This document shows, one piece after another, positions 24,315-35,380 of a DNA stretch of 64,000 nt. Where the stretch lies: positions 1,116,001-1,180,000 of the forward strand of contig JAJTUP010000006.1 of the NCBI GenBank assembly GCA_021399435.1, in the 5' to 3' direction. Every line of letters begins with the position of its first letter. The stretch's first letter is position 1. Origin of the DNA: Diaporthe sp. PMI_573. Taxonomy: Eukaryota; Ascomycota; Sordariomycetes; Diaporthales; Diaporthaceae. Below the pieces are notes generated by a model. That model did no database searches, had not been told where the DNA came from, and saw nothing but the letters and a program-made list of their open reading frames with translations. The position numbers and the translations under genes are program-made.

Positions 24315-25790
24315 GGGACCCGCACTGTGTGCCTTCCGAGGCTCCTTTCGACCAGGCTACTCCGGTGATGTAATCCATCATTGGCATTCCCACGACTAGC
24401 CTACAGTCCCTCAAATCTTGTCCTTGACTTGATTCGTGAGCCACCGAGGCATGATCTAGAGACGGTGACCAGGAACATGTCAAGACGGCAAAAGAGTCTC
24501 TGGGGGTGACGTCTCTCTTTTATTTTTCGGCTGGCGTTAATACCAATCGGCCGTGGTCGTCGTGCACGCCTCATATCACCGCATACCTATCTTCATCGGA
24601 CCGGCGTGTCCTCTCTGGTCGGGGCAAATACACACGGCGGGGGTTTAATCGCTCGTATACTTCGGAACAGGAAACAGCGGTGTCTTTTGGCCCGCATCTG
24701 ACAACGGCGTGGTCTGGAAGGGGCAACGGGGATCTGCGAGTGGTGTCTTGTGCGTGCGAAAGGATCACAGAAATCAGAGACAAGGACAACTGCGTGTTGT
24801 GTGTAAGGTGGGCACGAATTGACGTACCGGGGGATCCGCCACGGCCGAGCTCTCGTAAATATCTCTCCATCATCCGCTATTTTATTCCCTTTTTACCCCC
24901 AACCAAACACTTAGTTGTCTCTTTGGACTGGGAGGAATGCATGGGTTGGAACAGGGAGGTAGAGGATGGGGGAAGTCGAGCCTGCTTGCGTACAGTCCTC
25001 TCGGGTCACCGGAAACTCCCGGGTTGTGTGGTCGTTTCCTTATATCTCTTTTCGACTCTTTTTTTTTTCCCTTGATAATTTAACGGGCTGCCTGCGTTGT
25101 CGTGTCGCCTCATTATTTTCCGATTTCTGGGGAGATGGCTGCCCGGGTCTTTTAGGTAGCCTGCTTTTCGCGATACAGATCCTCATTGTGATTAGCCGAT
25201 CCATCTTGTGTACAATACTAGTTAACTTGTCTCCAACCGCCTGCAAGCATGCCATGCCATACTCTTGACATCCTCGAGTTGTACCGCACACGTATGGGGG
25301 GGCCCATGCGGCTTGGCCTGCTCATTGATAGGGTCTAATTCCCAAAATCTAAGCCCTACCCAATGCTGATGGCTACGTATCTGCAAATATCACGATTGTG
25401 TTGACGTTCAATACGATGTGGCGAAAATGGCGTTAACCAATATGTTGGCCTCAAAGTAGTTGATTGGTCTTTGACGTGGAAATCGTCAGCACGCATCAGG
25501 GGAGACTCAGCCAAGGCCGGAACGTGATTATGTCACGAGTACAGGACCCTGAGATTATTTGAGACGTAGCGCAGGCGTTGGTCAGAAGAACTGAATTGTC
25601 TTGAGATCTCCGTGGTTACGTGTGTAATCAATAACAACCCAACTGCCACCCTCATCCTATTGCTCCTCGCAAACATTGAAAAGAGGCCGGTGGCAGCACT
25701 CAAGCTCATCACGCCCACCATGACCCGTCCGAGCAGAAACAGCCCCGGCCAGTCCAGACACGGCTGCTACTACATGACGCACGGATAGGT
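24315..25790. other. Convergent intergenic region, RHO1 / Cys-rich small protein gene
   Basis: 1.5 kb containing the RHO1 3' UTR. A 189-codon rightward open frame begins at 24506 but has no domain, no splice support and a composition like UTR sequence, so it is not called. A poly-T run lies near 25059-25069. No RNA gene is seen. Confidence 0.55.
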
Positions 25791-25973
25791 CTACTGAGGA
25801 CAGCTCTGCGAGGCGGGCCCAGTCGGTCAGCATATCAGCCTCCAGACCGGGGACAGGACGAGAAAGGGATAAGTGGGAGGGGGGAGGGGGATACGGACAG
25901 CGCCACAGCTCCCGCAGGTCTTGGAAGAACCGTCGGACGAGGCTCCGCACTTGGGGCAGGCAGTTCCGTGCAT
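25791..25973 (-). CDS. 29-residue cysteine-rich protein (CPxC...CGSCG type), two exons
   Basis: The proposed gene has exon 1 at 25973-25899 (25 codons) and exon 2 at 25805-25791 (four codons plus stop), separated by a 93-nt intron with a GTCCGT donor, a GCTGAC branch site and a GCAG acceptor. The product has five cysteines: MHGTACPKCG, then SKTCGSCGASCPQ, an arrangement that looks like a mini zinc ribbon or a metallothionein-like metal chelator. Tiny fungal proteins ending KTCGSCGA-CP are, to my recollection, widespread, but I cannot name a characterised one. Support comes from the splice signals, the ending SCPQ-stop exactly after the acceptor, and a TATA box about 150 nt upstream of the ATG. 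Unspliced, the frame would end after about 48 residues in hydrophobic sequence. Metal binding is inference. Confidence 0.6.
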
Positions 25974-27139
25974 GCTGGGCAGATGTTGTGTTTGGCTGGT
26001 GGTATCAGACGTTTATCGTGAATCTTGGATATATGTGGGCTAACGATGTGAGTTGCTACTGTGTAAAAACAAAAGCAACAACCCGTACCCAGGAAATGGA
26101 GCGGCGGCAAAAGGCGGGGTTTATATATAAGCCCGGCATTAAGTGACTGGGGATAGGTGGTAGGGAAAGACTGCACTGATCTGATCTGGTCTTGGGATCC
26201 GCTATCTGATTCAAGGCGACAACCCGTGATCCCCTAACCTTCCCCCGCCCCCGTCGCCCTAGAGCTCATGCGGGCTTGCTGGCTGGCTGGTGGGTATGTA
26301 TGTAGTGTAGGGTGGGAAATGGTTGCATACATACCCGCCGCACCCGGGTGAGCTCGAGGATACCCTATGCTCGCTAGTGGTGATACTTTCCATGCACGCT
26401 TCGGGGTCGGTCTCTCTGTCGTGAGATCCATGCTTACTACTTTGTCTAGCAAGCACCTTGTGCGCGGTCGGTCCCGCGCCGAGGTGCACGGAGCTACCTA
26501 CATACGACCCGGACGTTCAGGGTCACAATGCTCCCGCAGGAGGGAAAATATACAACGTTATCTATCCAGACAACGAATGCCTTGGCACCCGGGAGTATGG
26601 AGAAGGGTGTAGGGACAGGACAACAAGGTCACACCTGTGAGCACCGTCCGCGCCCAGCTGACCCGCCAGGCAGGCTCCGGACGGGTGTGGGCTGATTGGG
26701 CGGCACACGATAAGCCCCCTCTACATCCCGCGCCTCGTAGTTACTCTCGAGTGACCTATCTCCCTGGAAGCTCGTCACTCCTCCGGTCCAGACCATCCCA
26801 CGCCCGTGTAACCTGTTGGCGTCGTCAGCTGCCGGGCTGCAGCAATTGTTCGTCACGGCTCGGCGCCCATAAGGCTGAGAACGCAGTCACTCGGCCCTCT
26901 TGGGAGGCAAGTGTCTTTCCGGTGCAATTCCACCCTCTATTGGAAGCAGCGCGTCCTTGCTGTCTGGCCCGGCCTGGTTCCTGTGGCCTGGTGTGACCTA
27001 CTTGTAGTTACCCAGTTTCGTCTAATATCTATGTGTCCAGTTCCGCGGCGAGCGGGCGTGTGTTCTTTCTTCTCTGGGCGTCACTTTCCTCTACATACAT
27101 TGGGCCACGCCTCCTTCGCCTGGTAATTTGTAAGACATG
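25974..27139. other. Intergenic region, small-protein promoter and transporter 3' UTR
   Basis: 1.2 kb. The first 250 nt form the leftward promoter and leader of the Cys-rich protein gene. The rest includes GCTGGCTGGTGGGTATGTATGTAG-like short repeats (about 26277-26306). Open frames in this stretch show no domain. Confidence 0.55.
26121..26130 (-). promoter_or_regulatory. TATA box of the Cys-rich small protein gene
   Basis: TTATATATAA, flanked by GC-rich sequence, 148 nt upstream of the 29-residue protein's ATG. The leader between them is CA-rich and pyrimidine-containing, as in strongly expressed fungal genes. Confidence 0.55.
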
Positions 27140-29106
27140 TCAGTTCAGTGAAACGGTAGCGACGGATGAGGAATTGGCGGACGAACCTCTGATTATTTTG
27201 TTCACTGCTTGGAGGGTACTTATGACCATGACACAACAGCCGAAAACTACAACGGCACCGGCGAGATATGTCTTCCACGACCTCGACGACAGCTTAATAT
27301 AACAGAGCGGTGGGAGTATGTAGGCCATCGCGCAGGCGCTTGTAGCGCCTACGAGCTCGAAAACGGAGCCCAGGTCGCAGGTCAGGACGCTCAGCACGGT
27401 GGCGCTGATGATGAGGCTCGTGCTGAAGATGAGGTGGAGGTGCATGTTGAAGGGCTCGCCCGGAAAGTAGTAATTAAGCATGACCTCACGGCAGACGAAG
27501 GCCTCGAGGGGCAGCGTGGTGAGCATGTTGAGGCCGAGGCACAGGCGGGCGATGTTGACCATGGTGTTGTCGGCGGGAAAGTTGTTGAGGATATTGCCCA
27601 GCGTCTTGTCGCCGAAGGTGACGAACCCGGCGAGCGCCATCAGCAGGCACGCCAGCATCGATACGCCCGTGGAGAAGTGCGTGACGCGGCTGAACCGGTC
27701 GATGGTCGGCGTCTTGAGGGAGCCGTAGATGAGGAGGGAGTTGTGGTGGCAGACAAAGGCTTCGTACAGTCAGGATCACGAACAATCTGACGAGGGGGCA
27801 CAAGTGTCATGGACTCACCGAATGATATTACCCCTATTGCTTGGAGTATGCCTGAGTTTACCGTGAGCAGCGGTGTGCTGAAAGATCCACGATCTTCTGC
27901 GGGCGCCAAGAGGCCCTGTATTACGACAGTGACCAGAATGACCATCATGCTGATCAAGGCAAGCGTGCTAGCCTTGGCAAGCTTCTCGTAAAATTAGCAA
28001 GCACGTCTCTGACAGATACCATGAGACTGCCAGGAGGGAGGAGGGCATAACAGCCATGGACTCACCTTCGCAATGTCTCTATATAATGTCAAGGGGTAGC
28101 TGACCCCAAGGATGAATATCACAATCACAGCCCTCCTATCCGCCAGCATCCCGAGCACCGGCATGTCTCTGAGGCCGGGCCAAACGGCCTGCAGCACGTG
28201 TGGTATCGTGTCCCCCACGATGACCCCGAACGCCACCATGCCGCCGAACGCAAACAGCCACTGGGCGAGGCTGATGGCGATCAGGCCGCTCCTCCCGAAG
28301 CAGTGCTCGACGGTGCCCTGGAAGCTGTTGGCGCCGCTGAGCTTGCTGTTGACGACGATCAGGCAGATGGTCCAGTCGACGACGAAGGTGAGCCCGACCA
28401 GCAGGACGATCCCCGACAGCAGGCCGGCCTGCTTGAAGGCGTACGGCTGCCCGATGATGCCCGCGCCGATGATGCTGTTGGCCATGTTCATAAACGCCGA
28501 CCGCAGGCCGGACTTGGGCCGCTGCCGCTCGCTCTCGGCCCAGCCCTCGGCGTCGTCGTGCTCGCCGCCCCAGGGGCCGTTGGCCAGCGCCACGCTCGGC
28601 GCCTCGATCCCCGTCAGCAGGGGCCGCCGGTGCTCCTGCCCGTCCGCGCCGTCCCCCCGGCCGCCGCTTATGTCGAAGTCGAGGTCGTCGAAGCTGTCGC
28701 GCTGCGAGGACGCGGACGAGTACGACCCGCGCCGCTGGCTGTCGAAGCTGTCTGCGGTGCCATTGGGCGTCCGGCCGTGCAGGATCGTGGGGTTCGGGTC
28801 GAAGCGGACCCGCTGCGGCGTGCGCGGCGTCCTCTGGCCCGATGGTGGTGTGGGCGTCCCTGGGGACCCTGGGGACTGGGGCGGCCTCATCGCGCCGGTT
28901 TGCGCCAGGGCGCCCGCCGGCCTCGTTGCCCCATTTGCGGCGCCGGCTGCTGTGGGGTCTTGGTGTTGTTGTTGCTTGGCGATGTCATCATCGCCCTCTG
29001 AGGACCCTGCGTCGTCGTCGTCGAACAGCAGGGCTTCGGCTTCTGGGTCGCGTGTGCTCGCTGGTTCGGCGCTGCCGGTGTGGTGTTGCGATCTGGCCTC
29101 GGCCAT
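27140..29106 (-). CDS. Amino acid/auxin permease family transporter, Avt2-like
   Basis: Three exons (29106-28066, 27981-27819, 27759-27140), 607 residues. A hydrophilic N-terminus of about 195 residues, rich in Asp, Ser, Gln and Pro with a T-P-x-R-P segment, precedes about eleven helices of the Aa_trans fold. The first helix carries the family signature FMNMANSIIGAGIIGQPYAF; the next blocks VDWTICLIVVNSKLSG, YQG-like FQGTVEHCFG and VIVGDTIPHVL match yeast Avt2 and SLC38-type transporters best. Avt proteins move neutral amino acids across the vacuolar membrane by proton exchange; direction and substrate are not visible here. The second intron (59 nt) joins GVISF to AFVCHHNS, a conserved helix. 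The acceptor of intron 1 could alternatively be three nt upstream (adding one Lys). Confidence 0.9.
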
Positions 29107-29812
29107 CGTTTGTTGGAATCTTATCGCGAGCTCATTGTTGGGCAGCGGGCTTCGAATCTCTGGGTTTCTTTCAGCCTGCTGACTGCTTCGACGGAGGTGC
29201 AGCTGGATGGGGTTTCTTGCCAGCTCGGACGTGCTTGTTGTGCTGGACGGGTCGTTTGTTGTCCTTTCTTCGACTCGTGTCAGCCGTCAGACCAAGTGTG
29301 TGTTAGTTAGTTGGACATTGTACAGTATGCGTTCGGGGGTTCAGGGGTCTCTTGTCATTCAGCTACGGATCCGGGCTGTGCGGCCTGTGGCCCGTGGCCC
29401 GCCCACGCCGGGTCGCAGAGCAGCAAGGATCTCCCACCGCAAGAGTCAGACATTATCAAGGCTACGAGGAGATGAGATGAGGCTGTTGCTCTTGCTGTGA
29501 ATTGAATTATTACTGTGCGTATATTGTTAATATACAGATTACAATGTGCCATGTATGCATGTATGTATGAATTGCCCGGCCCATCTCGGGCCCTTTTCTG
29601 GGCTGACCATCAAACCTTCCGGTCGAGGGTTCAGGGGTATCTTGTTGCGGAATGGATATATATCATGATGCCTCCCTTTTAATTCTGAAGCTCTCTGCTT
29701 CTCACTTGCACAGGCCGCCCTGACGGGCACGTTTTCCATTTGATTTTGCCGTAACCTCCTTGATCTCACTTGCTTCTCCGAGATCCTCCACCGCTTGCAT
29801 CCTTCCACTGCT
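29107..29812. other. Intergenic region, transporter promoter and protease 3' UTR
   Basis: 0.7 kb between two leftward genes: transporter promoter on the left, aspartyl protease 3' UTR on the right. It includes an AT-rich patch at about 29500-29575. No gene seen. Confidence 0.6.
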
Positions 29813-31399
29813 TCACCATTGTGCCAGTAGGCCAATGACGCCAACAGTGAACAGCACTGACGTGTATGTTCCGAGTACCAACTGCTTCCCCAGTGATGAT
29901 GCCGCAGATGTCGTGACACCGCCTGTCTCCGCCGCAGCGCTTGCCGCCCCCGACGAGGTTTCGTGTCCGCTCATGCCAGGCGCCGCACCTGTCGTGCCGC
30001 TTGCATCAGGCTTAGGAGTGGCTGTCGAGCTTGTGCTGCTGCTGCTGCTGCTGCTGCTTGTGCTCGACGTTTTCACGGTCTTGGTTGCAAAACCTGGTGA
30101 TGATTAGTATTAAATCCTGAGTATTCAATCATGGCGAATGGCTCTCAAAGAAGAAGATTCAAGAAACTCACCAATCCGAGTCTGGTCGATATCGAAGACA
30201 GTGTACACATTCTTTAGGTAAACGGCCCCCAGAAACCATGCGCCAGCCACAACTTCGCGACCGAAGATATTGCTCGTGCAGACACCCTTGTCGGACGGTT
30301 CCGACAGCCAGTCCTTGACCGAGATCTGATGCTCAACGCCGGAGAACGTAACAGTGATAGACTTGTCACTGTCGCACGGGGCAGTGAAAGTCACACCGTC
30401 GGAGCTGCTGGCACCCGGAATGATCTCGTGGAGATTCGCGACATCCTCGGGCGGACCGAAAGCATAGGTTGTCCCAGTGTCGATGTAAGCGTACCTCCCA
30501 GTGACATTGGCCTTGTTGCCGTCGTAGCCGATGCCGTCCATCGCAATTGCCCAGTCCCCGTTGGCCGCGGTATTGACGGGTGTATAAGTGATGTCTCCCG
30601 TGAATTTGCTAGAGTCGGTGCCGCCGAAGGTGATTTGTCCCGTGTTCGGGCCGTCCTCTGCTCTGTCGAGAGCCACACTGAACACGTTGGATTTGAGAAG
30701 CTTGTCCTCCTTGACGCTCCCCATGAAGTTGTCAGACGAGCCATTGTTCATGGACAGGCCCAATATCCCGTCGAAAGCAAAACTTTGAAAATCATCCGAT
30801 GTCGTGTTAGCCACCCCAAAGGCCATGGTGACTTTCACAGACGCAATTGACATCGAGTCTTCAGTCAGTGTTCCCTTGACAGCCCCTGTGCCATAGTTGA
30901 GGGAGAACTCGGAGCCAACGGCCTTGGAGGTGGTCGAGTCCGAGGGACCCCAGGTTGTGTGCATCCTACAGGCCTGTGAGTCGCAGTTCGATCCCATCAC
31001 CCAGGTCGTACCAGCTCCTGTATCACAGAGCATGTACAGGGACTTGTCGCTCGATCCCAGACTTGCTTCGACAAAGTAGGAAAAGTCCGTGCCATCTTGG
31101 TCGACTCCAGCACTGTTCGTCCCGGAAGGGGTTGCAGCTGTGTCAATTGTGTATTTGTTGTCCCTGCCGACCAGGTTCTCTGAGCCGGGCAATGTGACGG
31201 ATGGTTTTGAGCTGTACTTGCGAATCAAGCGTCGGGCTTCGCTTTCTGCGTTGTCCGCCGACGGTCCGCCATTCCGAGCAGAACTCTTCTGTGAGAGCTT
31301 GACCGTGGCTGGCGAGTCACCCTCTCTGTATGACGGAATGAACGGATAGAATGCCAAAGCAGTGGTGGCCCATGTTGTCAGAATGACAGCACAATGCAT
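29813..31399 (-). CDS. GPI-anchored aspartyl protease (yapsin-like, pepsin family A1)
   Basis: Two exons (31399-30172, 30093-29813), 502 residues. A signal peptide (1 to about 17, HCAVILTTWATTALAF) leads into a propeptide; the mature enzyme has both catalytic aspartates, D126 in LCDTGAGTTWV and D307 in YIDTGTTYAF, and the flap Tyr169 in NYGTG. The C-terminal FDIDQTRIGFATK of the protease fold is restored by the 78-nt intron, after which come a poly-Ser/Thr/Ala/Gly linker and a hydrophobic end (LVLGTYTSVLFTVGVIGLLAQW) typical of a GPI signal. Such enzymes sit at the plasma membrane or wall and process surface proteins. Cleavage preference cannot be inferred. The Ser tract is encoded by a GCT/AGC repeat that may vary in length between strains. 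Confidence 0.92.
30035..30058. repeat. (CTG)n trinucleotide repeat encoding the protease Ser tract
   Basis: About eight perfect CTG units on the plus strand, read as AGC (Ser) codons on the coding strand in the linker before the GPI signal. Confidence 0.9.
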
Positions 31400-33614
31400 G
31401 GTGCGTGATCAACTCGAACTGCTGATTTGTTGGTAGTGAAGTAGCAGGCCTCGCAATCCCCAAAGCAGATTCGAGGGTTATGAGCCAATTCGATCGAGTG
31501 CCGCTTGATCAACTCATCTCAGGTCAAAATTCGAGTTCGGACGAACAGTGAGCCAGAAGGTGGTGGCGCTGTTGTGGATGTGCAAATTGGTGACAATCGA
31601 CGCGACTGAGCAGTCAACACTTGGCTGAGTGACCGAGAACAGCGAAGCTCTCAGTAAGTCCTTCGTCGAGAGTACCAGACTCTGGCTCTTTGTCTCTTTT
31701 GTCGACCGGATTAGATATTAGATATTACGTAGAGGCTGATTGTGAGAGCAGCTCCGGCATCCCCGAGAGTCTTCCGCTTGGTGCACAGGAGAGACGTGTA
31801 GGGGAAACAAGCTGGAGTGTCGCAAATGCTGCGATGGATATACGTGGTAGCTATCGTGACTGGAACGTGGTGGCTGATCTTTATGAAGTAGCGAAGCTCC
31901 GAGACAAAGGGCGCTACCGGACAATGCAAACGAGATGCAAACCACGAAAAATTGCAAGCAGAATCAGTTAAGATGCCGCGCCAGATGAGAGGAACAAATA
32001 TGACGGCTGGGAGAGGAAAATCGACGGTGGCCTCGGGATAAGTCGAGGAGCAAGCGAGTGAGGGGAGGAAAAACGGACAAGAGAAAAAGCCCTTGGTCGA
32101 GAAAGACAGACAAGACCAGACCAGAGAAGAGGAGTATCCGGAGAGGGTGAAGGCGCCTCAGGACAGAAAAGGAAAGTGATCTGGCAGGCTACTGGGTGGA
32201 TGCAACACAAGCTTGTACAGCTCGATATGCCGGGTGGAGCGGACTCGGGGCAGGGTTACTTCAATACTATCAACGATTGACTTCAACCCCAGATCCACCC
32301 AACCATCCACACCATCACCGTCCACATTCAGTCCAAGGGCGGCTTAGTACCGAGTCCTGCGAGTCCAAGCAGGCGACCCAAAAGGATGGACTAGCCAGGG
32401 GCAAGCTCTGGCTGGTTGGCTGGGTCTTGAGCAATGGGAGTCGGGGGGCTCGATCGTCCCCTGGCAATCAGCGGCGAAGTGTCTGCTTGCCCTCTTCGGT
32501 CCTGGCGCGTTGCCCAGGTGCTGATAGTGCCTGTGGTGGTTCCTGGCCGCGGCTGCAGATCGAAACATTCGGGCTCTCGCTGGGGCGCTCACGCGTATGG
32601 CTGCACGGCCAGGCGGCATGCTTGTGCCTGGGTGCCTGGGTGCAACTTCGACACTGCATGTTTAATTGGACCTTGGCACTGACCCAAACTGAGATGCACC
32701 GTGTGGGCATTTGCAGATCCTCGAAAGATCACATTCAGGGACTACCATGTCTCTTGTTTCTTTCTTTCTTTTCTCTGCTTCAGCGGCAGCACAACGTGTT
32801 CCAAGTTTTGCACGAGAAAGAAAAAAACACGAGAACTCTAATTCGGGCCTTCGCGACTTGTCATATTCCCTGCAGCTGCCGCTCGGTGAATCATGCAGCT
32901 CTCTGGTCTGCAAGGACGAAAGGTGGGCTGCTTCCCGGCGCGGCTCGGGGGGAAACCCCAATTTCGATAATTCCCAGACTAGATCCGATCATGGATGGGC
33001 CAAGTTTGTCCATCCATGGGCCAGGCTCGCCAGAGCCAAGGGTGCGGCCCAAAAGGGCACAGATGGGGTCAGGGGCCGCCATGTCATGTCAGACGTCAAG
33101 ACAGATCCGGGAGCTCCACAGCAATAATAGCACGGCTCCTCATCACGAGACTGCCTTTCTCGACGGATTCAATCTTGTAAGCTGACTGACACTCCTTGCA
33201 AAGACCACATGGTCATCGGATTCACACGTTTTTGGATGAGGCCAGGCGTCTTAGAAACCGCACTTGACAGGAATGCTTCTAGTACGTGGTGCGACTCGAG
33301 CCTTGCCCAGGCCATGTACCTACGAGTGTTACACGAGATGAGCACATCCCACACCATCTGCCCTAGTACCAACCGAAATGCGAGTCCATGGACCAACGAG
33401 CTCCAAACTCCGGCCGGGCGGGAACCAAGAATGAGTGCTTCTTGCCATAATCAGGGGTAAGCTCAGCCGCATATGCCGCATCTGCCGCATCTAGACCATC
33501 CACGCCTTTGCCCCTTGTGTTGTGATTTTTGGCTCTCCGCAAGCGAGATGTCTCATATTTTATACAGCCGTGGCACATCAGAGTTCTACCACAAAGACAC
33601 GCGCCAAACTCGTA
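31400..33614. other. Intergenic region, protease promoter and PTAR1-like 3' UTR
   Basis: 2.2 kb between two leftward genes. A rightward 329-codon open frame (32196-33185) is the longest unexplained one in the window, but its composition (Trp/Cys/Arg/Gly/His-rich, no domain, no hydrophobic pattern) looks random and I do not call it a gene. No RNA gene or transposon remnant is seen. Confidence 0.5.
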
Positions 33615-34631
33615 TCAAGCGCGATGTAGGTTTGCCTCAAACCAGGTCTGGGCCGTCACGAGAGCGCGTGATGCCCCTTCAGGGTCGCCAGTCTTTTGCA
33701 GCAAGGCCTCCCTGGTGTCCTGGAAGATTGTGTTCCCTTTCTCCCCCATGGTTTCCGATGCTGCCAGCGTCCTCAGGAAGACCCACGTCGACTCGTTGGT
33801 CCACTGCAACGAGACCGCGAGCTTGGCCGTCTCTTCAAGGACGGACGAGGCCGCGGCGACGTCGAGCCTCGTGAGCAGGAAGGACAGGAACGACCAGCCG
33901 GATATGTCGGTATGGTTGCGGAAGCACCAACGTTTTGTTGGTTCCATCAGCTTCCTGATGACAGGTTCATCTTGGCCATCCTGGCCCTCCGGCACATTGT
34001 TGATCAGCCAGCGGGCATGGCACCACGCATAGTAGTTCCTGGGATGTCTCTGGCCTGCCACCATGACCACCTTCTCCAGGCTTTCACCAACATTGTGCTG
34101 GATGCCGTGGCGTGCTGCTGCCTCGACCAGCCAGCGGCGATGGCTCCACAAGTTCGGAGACTTGGTATGTCTGTGAAGGCGGCTGGTAAGGAGACTGTCA
34201 ACGAAGAACCTGTCCTTCTCAATAGCTTCCAGCAGACGTTCTTCAGACGCGACCTCAGCGGAGGCTGCCAGCTTCTTGCGTGCGTTCGCGGCCGTCAGGT
34301 GCTCCGGGTCCGTCATAAGCACGACGCTCGTAACGGCGAGGAGCCCGTCAGACGACAGGGTCCTTTCGGCGCTGAGGTGGCTTTGAAGGATCTTCCGGGC
34401 AACGAAGAAGGCCTGAATGAGACCGTATTTGGAGACAGCTATAGCATTTCCATCCTGCAGGAGAAATGTTCCTGGCTCGAGCGGGTGGCTCTTTCCTAGG
34501 ATCTCGACTTCCAATAGTTCGCCATGTTGGGCCCCGTATTCGGTCAAGGCTTTGGATATCGACTCGTAAGCTGCCGTTGGATCGCTGTCGCTTACAGCTT
34601 CAGCGACTGACTTGTTGACGGCCCTGGACAT
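33615..34631 (-). CDS. Protein prenyltransferase alpha-subunit repeat protein (PTAR1-like)
   Basis: A single exon of 338 residues with four PPTA-type helical repeats: VVLMTDPEHLTAANARKKL (about 103-121), LHRHTKSPNLWSHRRWLVE (152-170), QRHPRNYYAWCHARWLIN (194-211) and FRNHTDISGWSFLSFLL (237-253), each built on a central Trp or Asn with Arg-rich context. The order and the divergent first half resemble PTAR1, the alpha-type subunit that pairs with the Rab geranylgeranyltransferase beta subunit in the third geranylgeranyltransferase, rather than the Ram2 or Bet4 alpha subunits, whose repeats are tighter and more numerous. That functional extension to this fungus is inference. The stop lies next to a small convergent spacer; no introns are needed. 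Confidence 0.85.
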   Translation of the reverse strand: MSRAVNKSVAEAVSDSDPTAAYESISKALTEYGAQHGELLEVEILGKSHPLEPGTFLLQDGNAIAVSKYGLIQAFFVARKILQSHLSAERTLSSDGLLAVTSVVLMTDPEHLTAANARKKLAASAEVASEERLLEAIEKDRFFVDSLLTSRLHRHTKSPNLWSHRRWLVEAAARHGIQHNVGESLEKVVMVAGQRHPRNYYAWCHARWLINNVPEGQDGQDEPVIRKLMEPTKRWCFRNHTDISGWSFLSFLLTRLDVAAASSVLEETAKLAVSLQWTNESTWVFLRTLAASETMGEKGNTIFQDTREALLQKTGDPEGASRALVTAQTWFEANLHRA

Positions 34632-35380
34632 CTTCTCCCTAATAAGACTGGAGAGTTGAGTTCAGGACTGGTATGACCTCCGAATAGTCAGCAGTGCGAG
34701 GACAGGCTCATGGTTGTTCATTTTCTCACATCCTAGACGACCTCACAGACAGGGGCTGGTTTTCCCAGAAGCTATTCTTCGACGAGACACTTTGCTGTCA
34801 TGATCGCTTGCCACTCAAACAGATTTCCTGATGGATTGTGATCTGTTGCTTGCACGGATACTGGCCGTGTCACGAGCTGCAGTGGGATGGAGGTCTCAGT
34901 TGGCCTCAAGCTCAGGTCCGTTGGCTCAGGCCTAGCGAGTTGAAGCGAGTTGAATCGACGCCCTTACGTAAGACAGGCGGCTCAACTGGCAGAAATGCTC
35001 ACAGAGCACTTGGACAATGGTTTGTTAAATCAGCGAGGAGTCCTCGGAATTTGGGACTGCACACATTATACGAGACCACGTCTGCTTTGAGACTGGGCTG
35101 TCATTGTCACAAGCAGGGCAGACGGGCCTCCAGTTGGTGGGACATAGACAAATCGATTACCTGTTATGCTGCCCTCTTGCACAACAGCTGTGATATGGTA
35201 TATGAAGTTTCCTTTGCCAGGCTTCCGCCGTCAAATTATGCTCACTGGTATCTGCCAGTGTCGCATAGCGATGCCTGTGCTTCCTTGTGAGGTTCTCAGC
35301 AATGGCAGCTGTTGAATCGTTTCCCTCCCCAGTATGCCTCTCGTCCATCGCTCCTGGTAGCCCCGACTCAGTGTCGTTAT
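34632..35380. other. Intergenic region, PTAR1-like promoter and SSS1 3' UTR
   Basis: 0.75 kb between two leftward genes, with no supported feature beyond the expected promoter and 3' UTR. Confidence 0.55.

Noticed and set aside
24506..25075. 189-codon plus-strand open frame after RHO1
   Set aside because: No domain, no splice structure and UTR-like composition directly downstream of RHO1.
28112..29182. 356-codon plus-strand open frame
   Set aside because: It is antisense to the Avt2-like transporter exon 1; its sequence has no domain and its openness follows from the GC-rich codon usage of the true gene.
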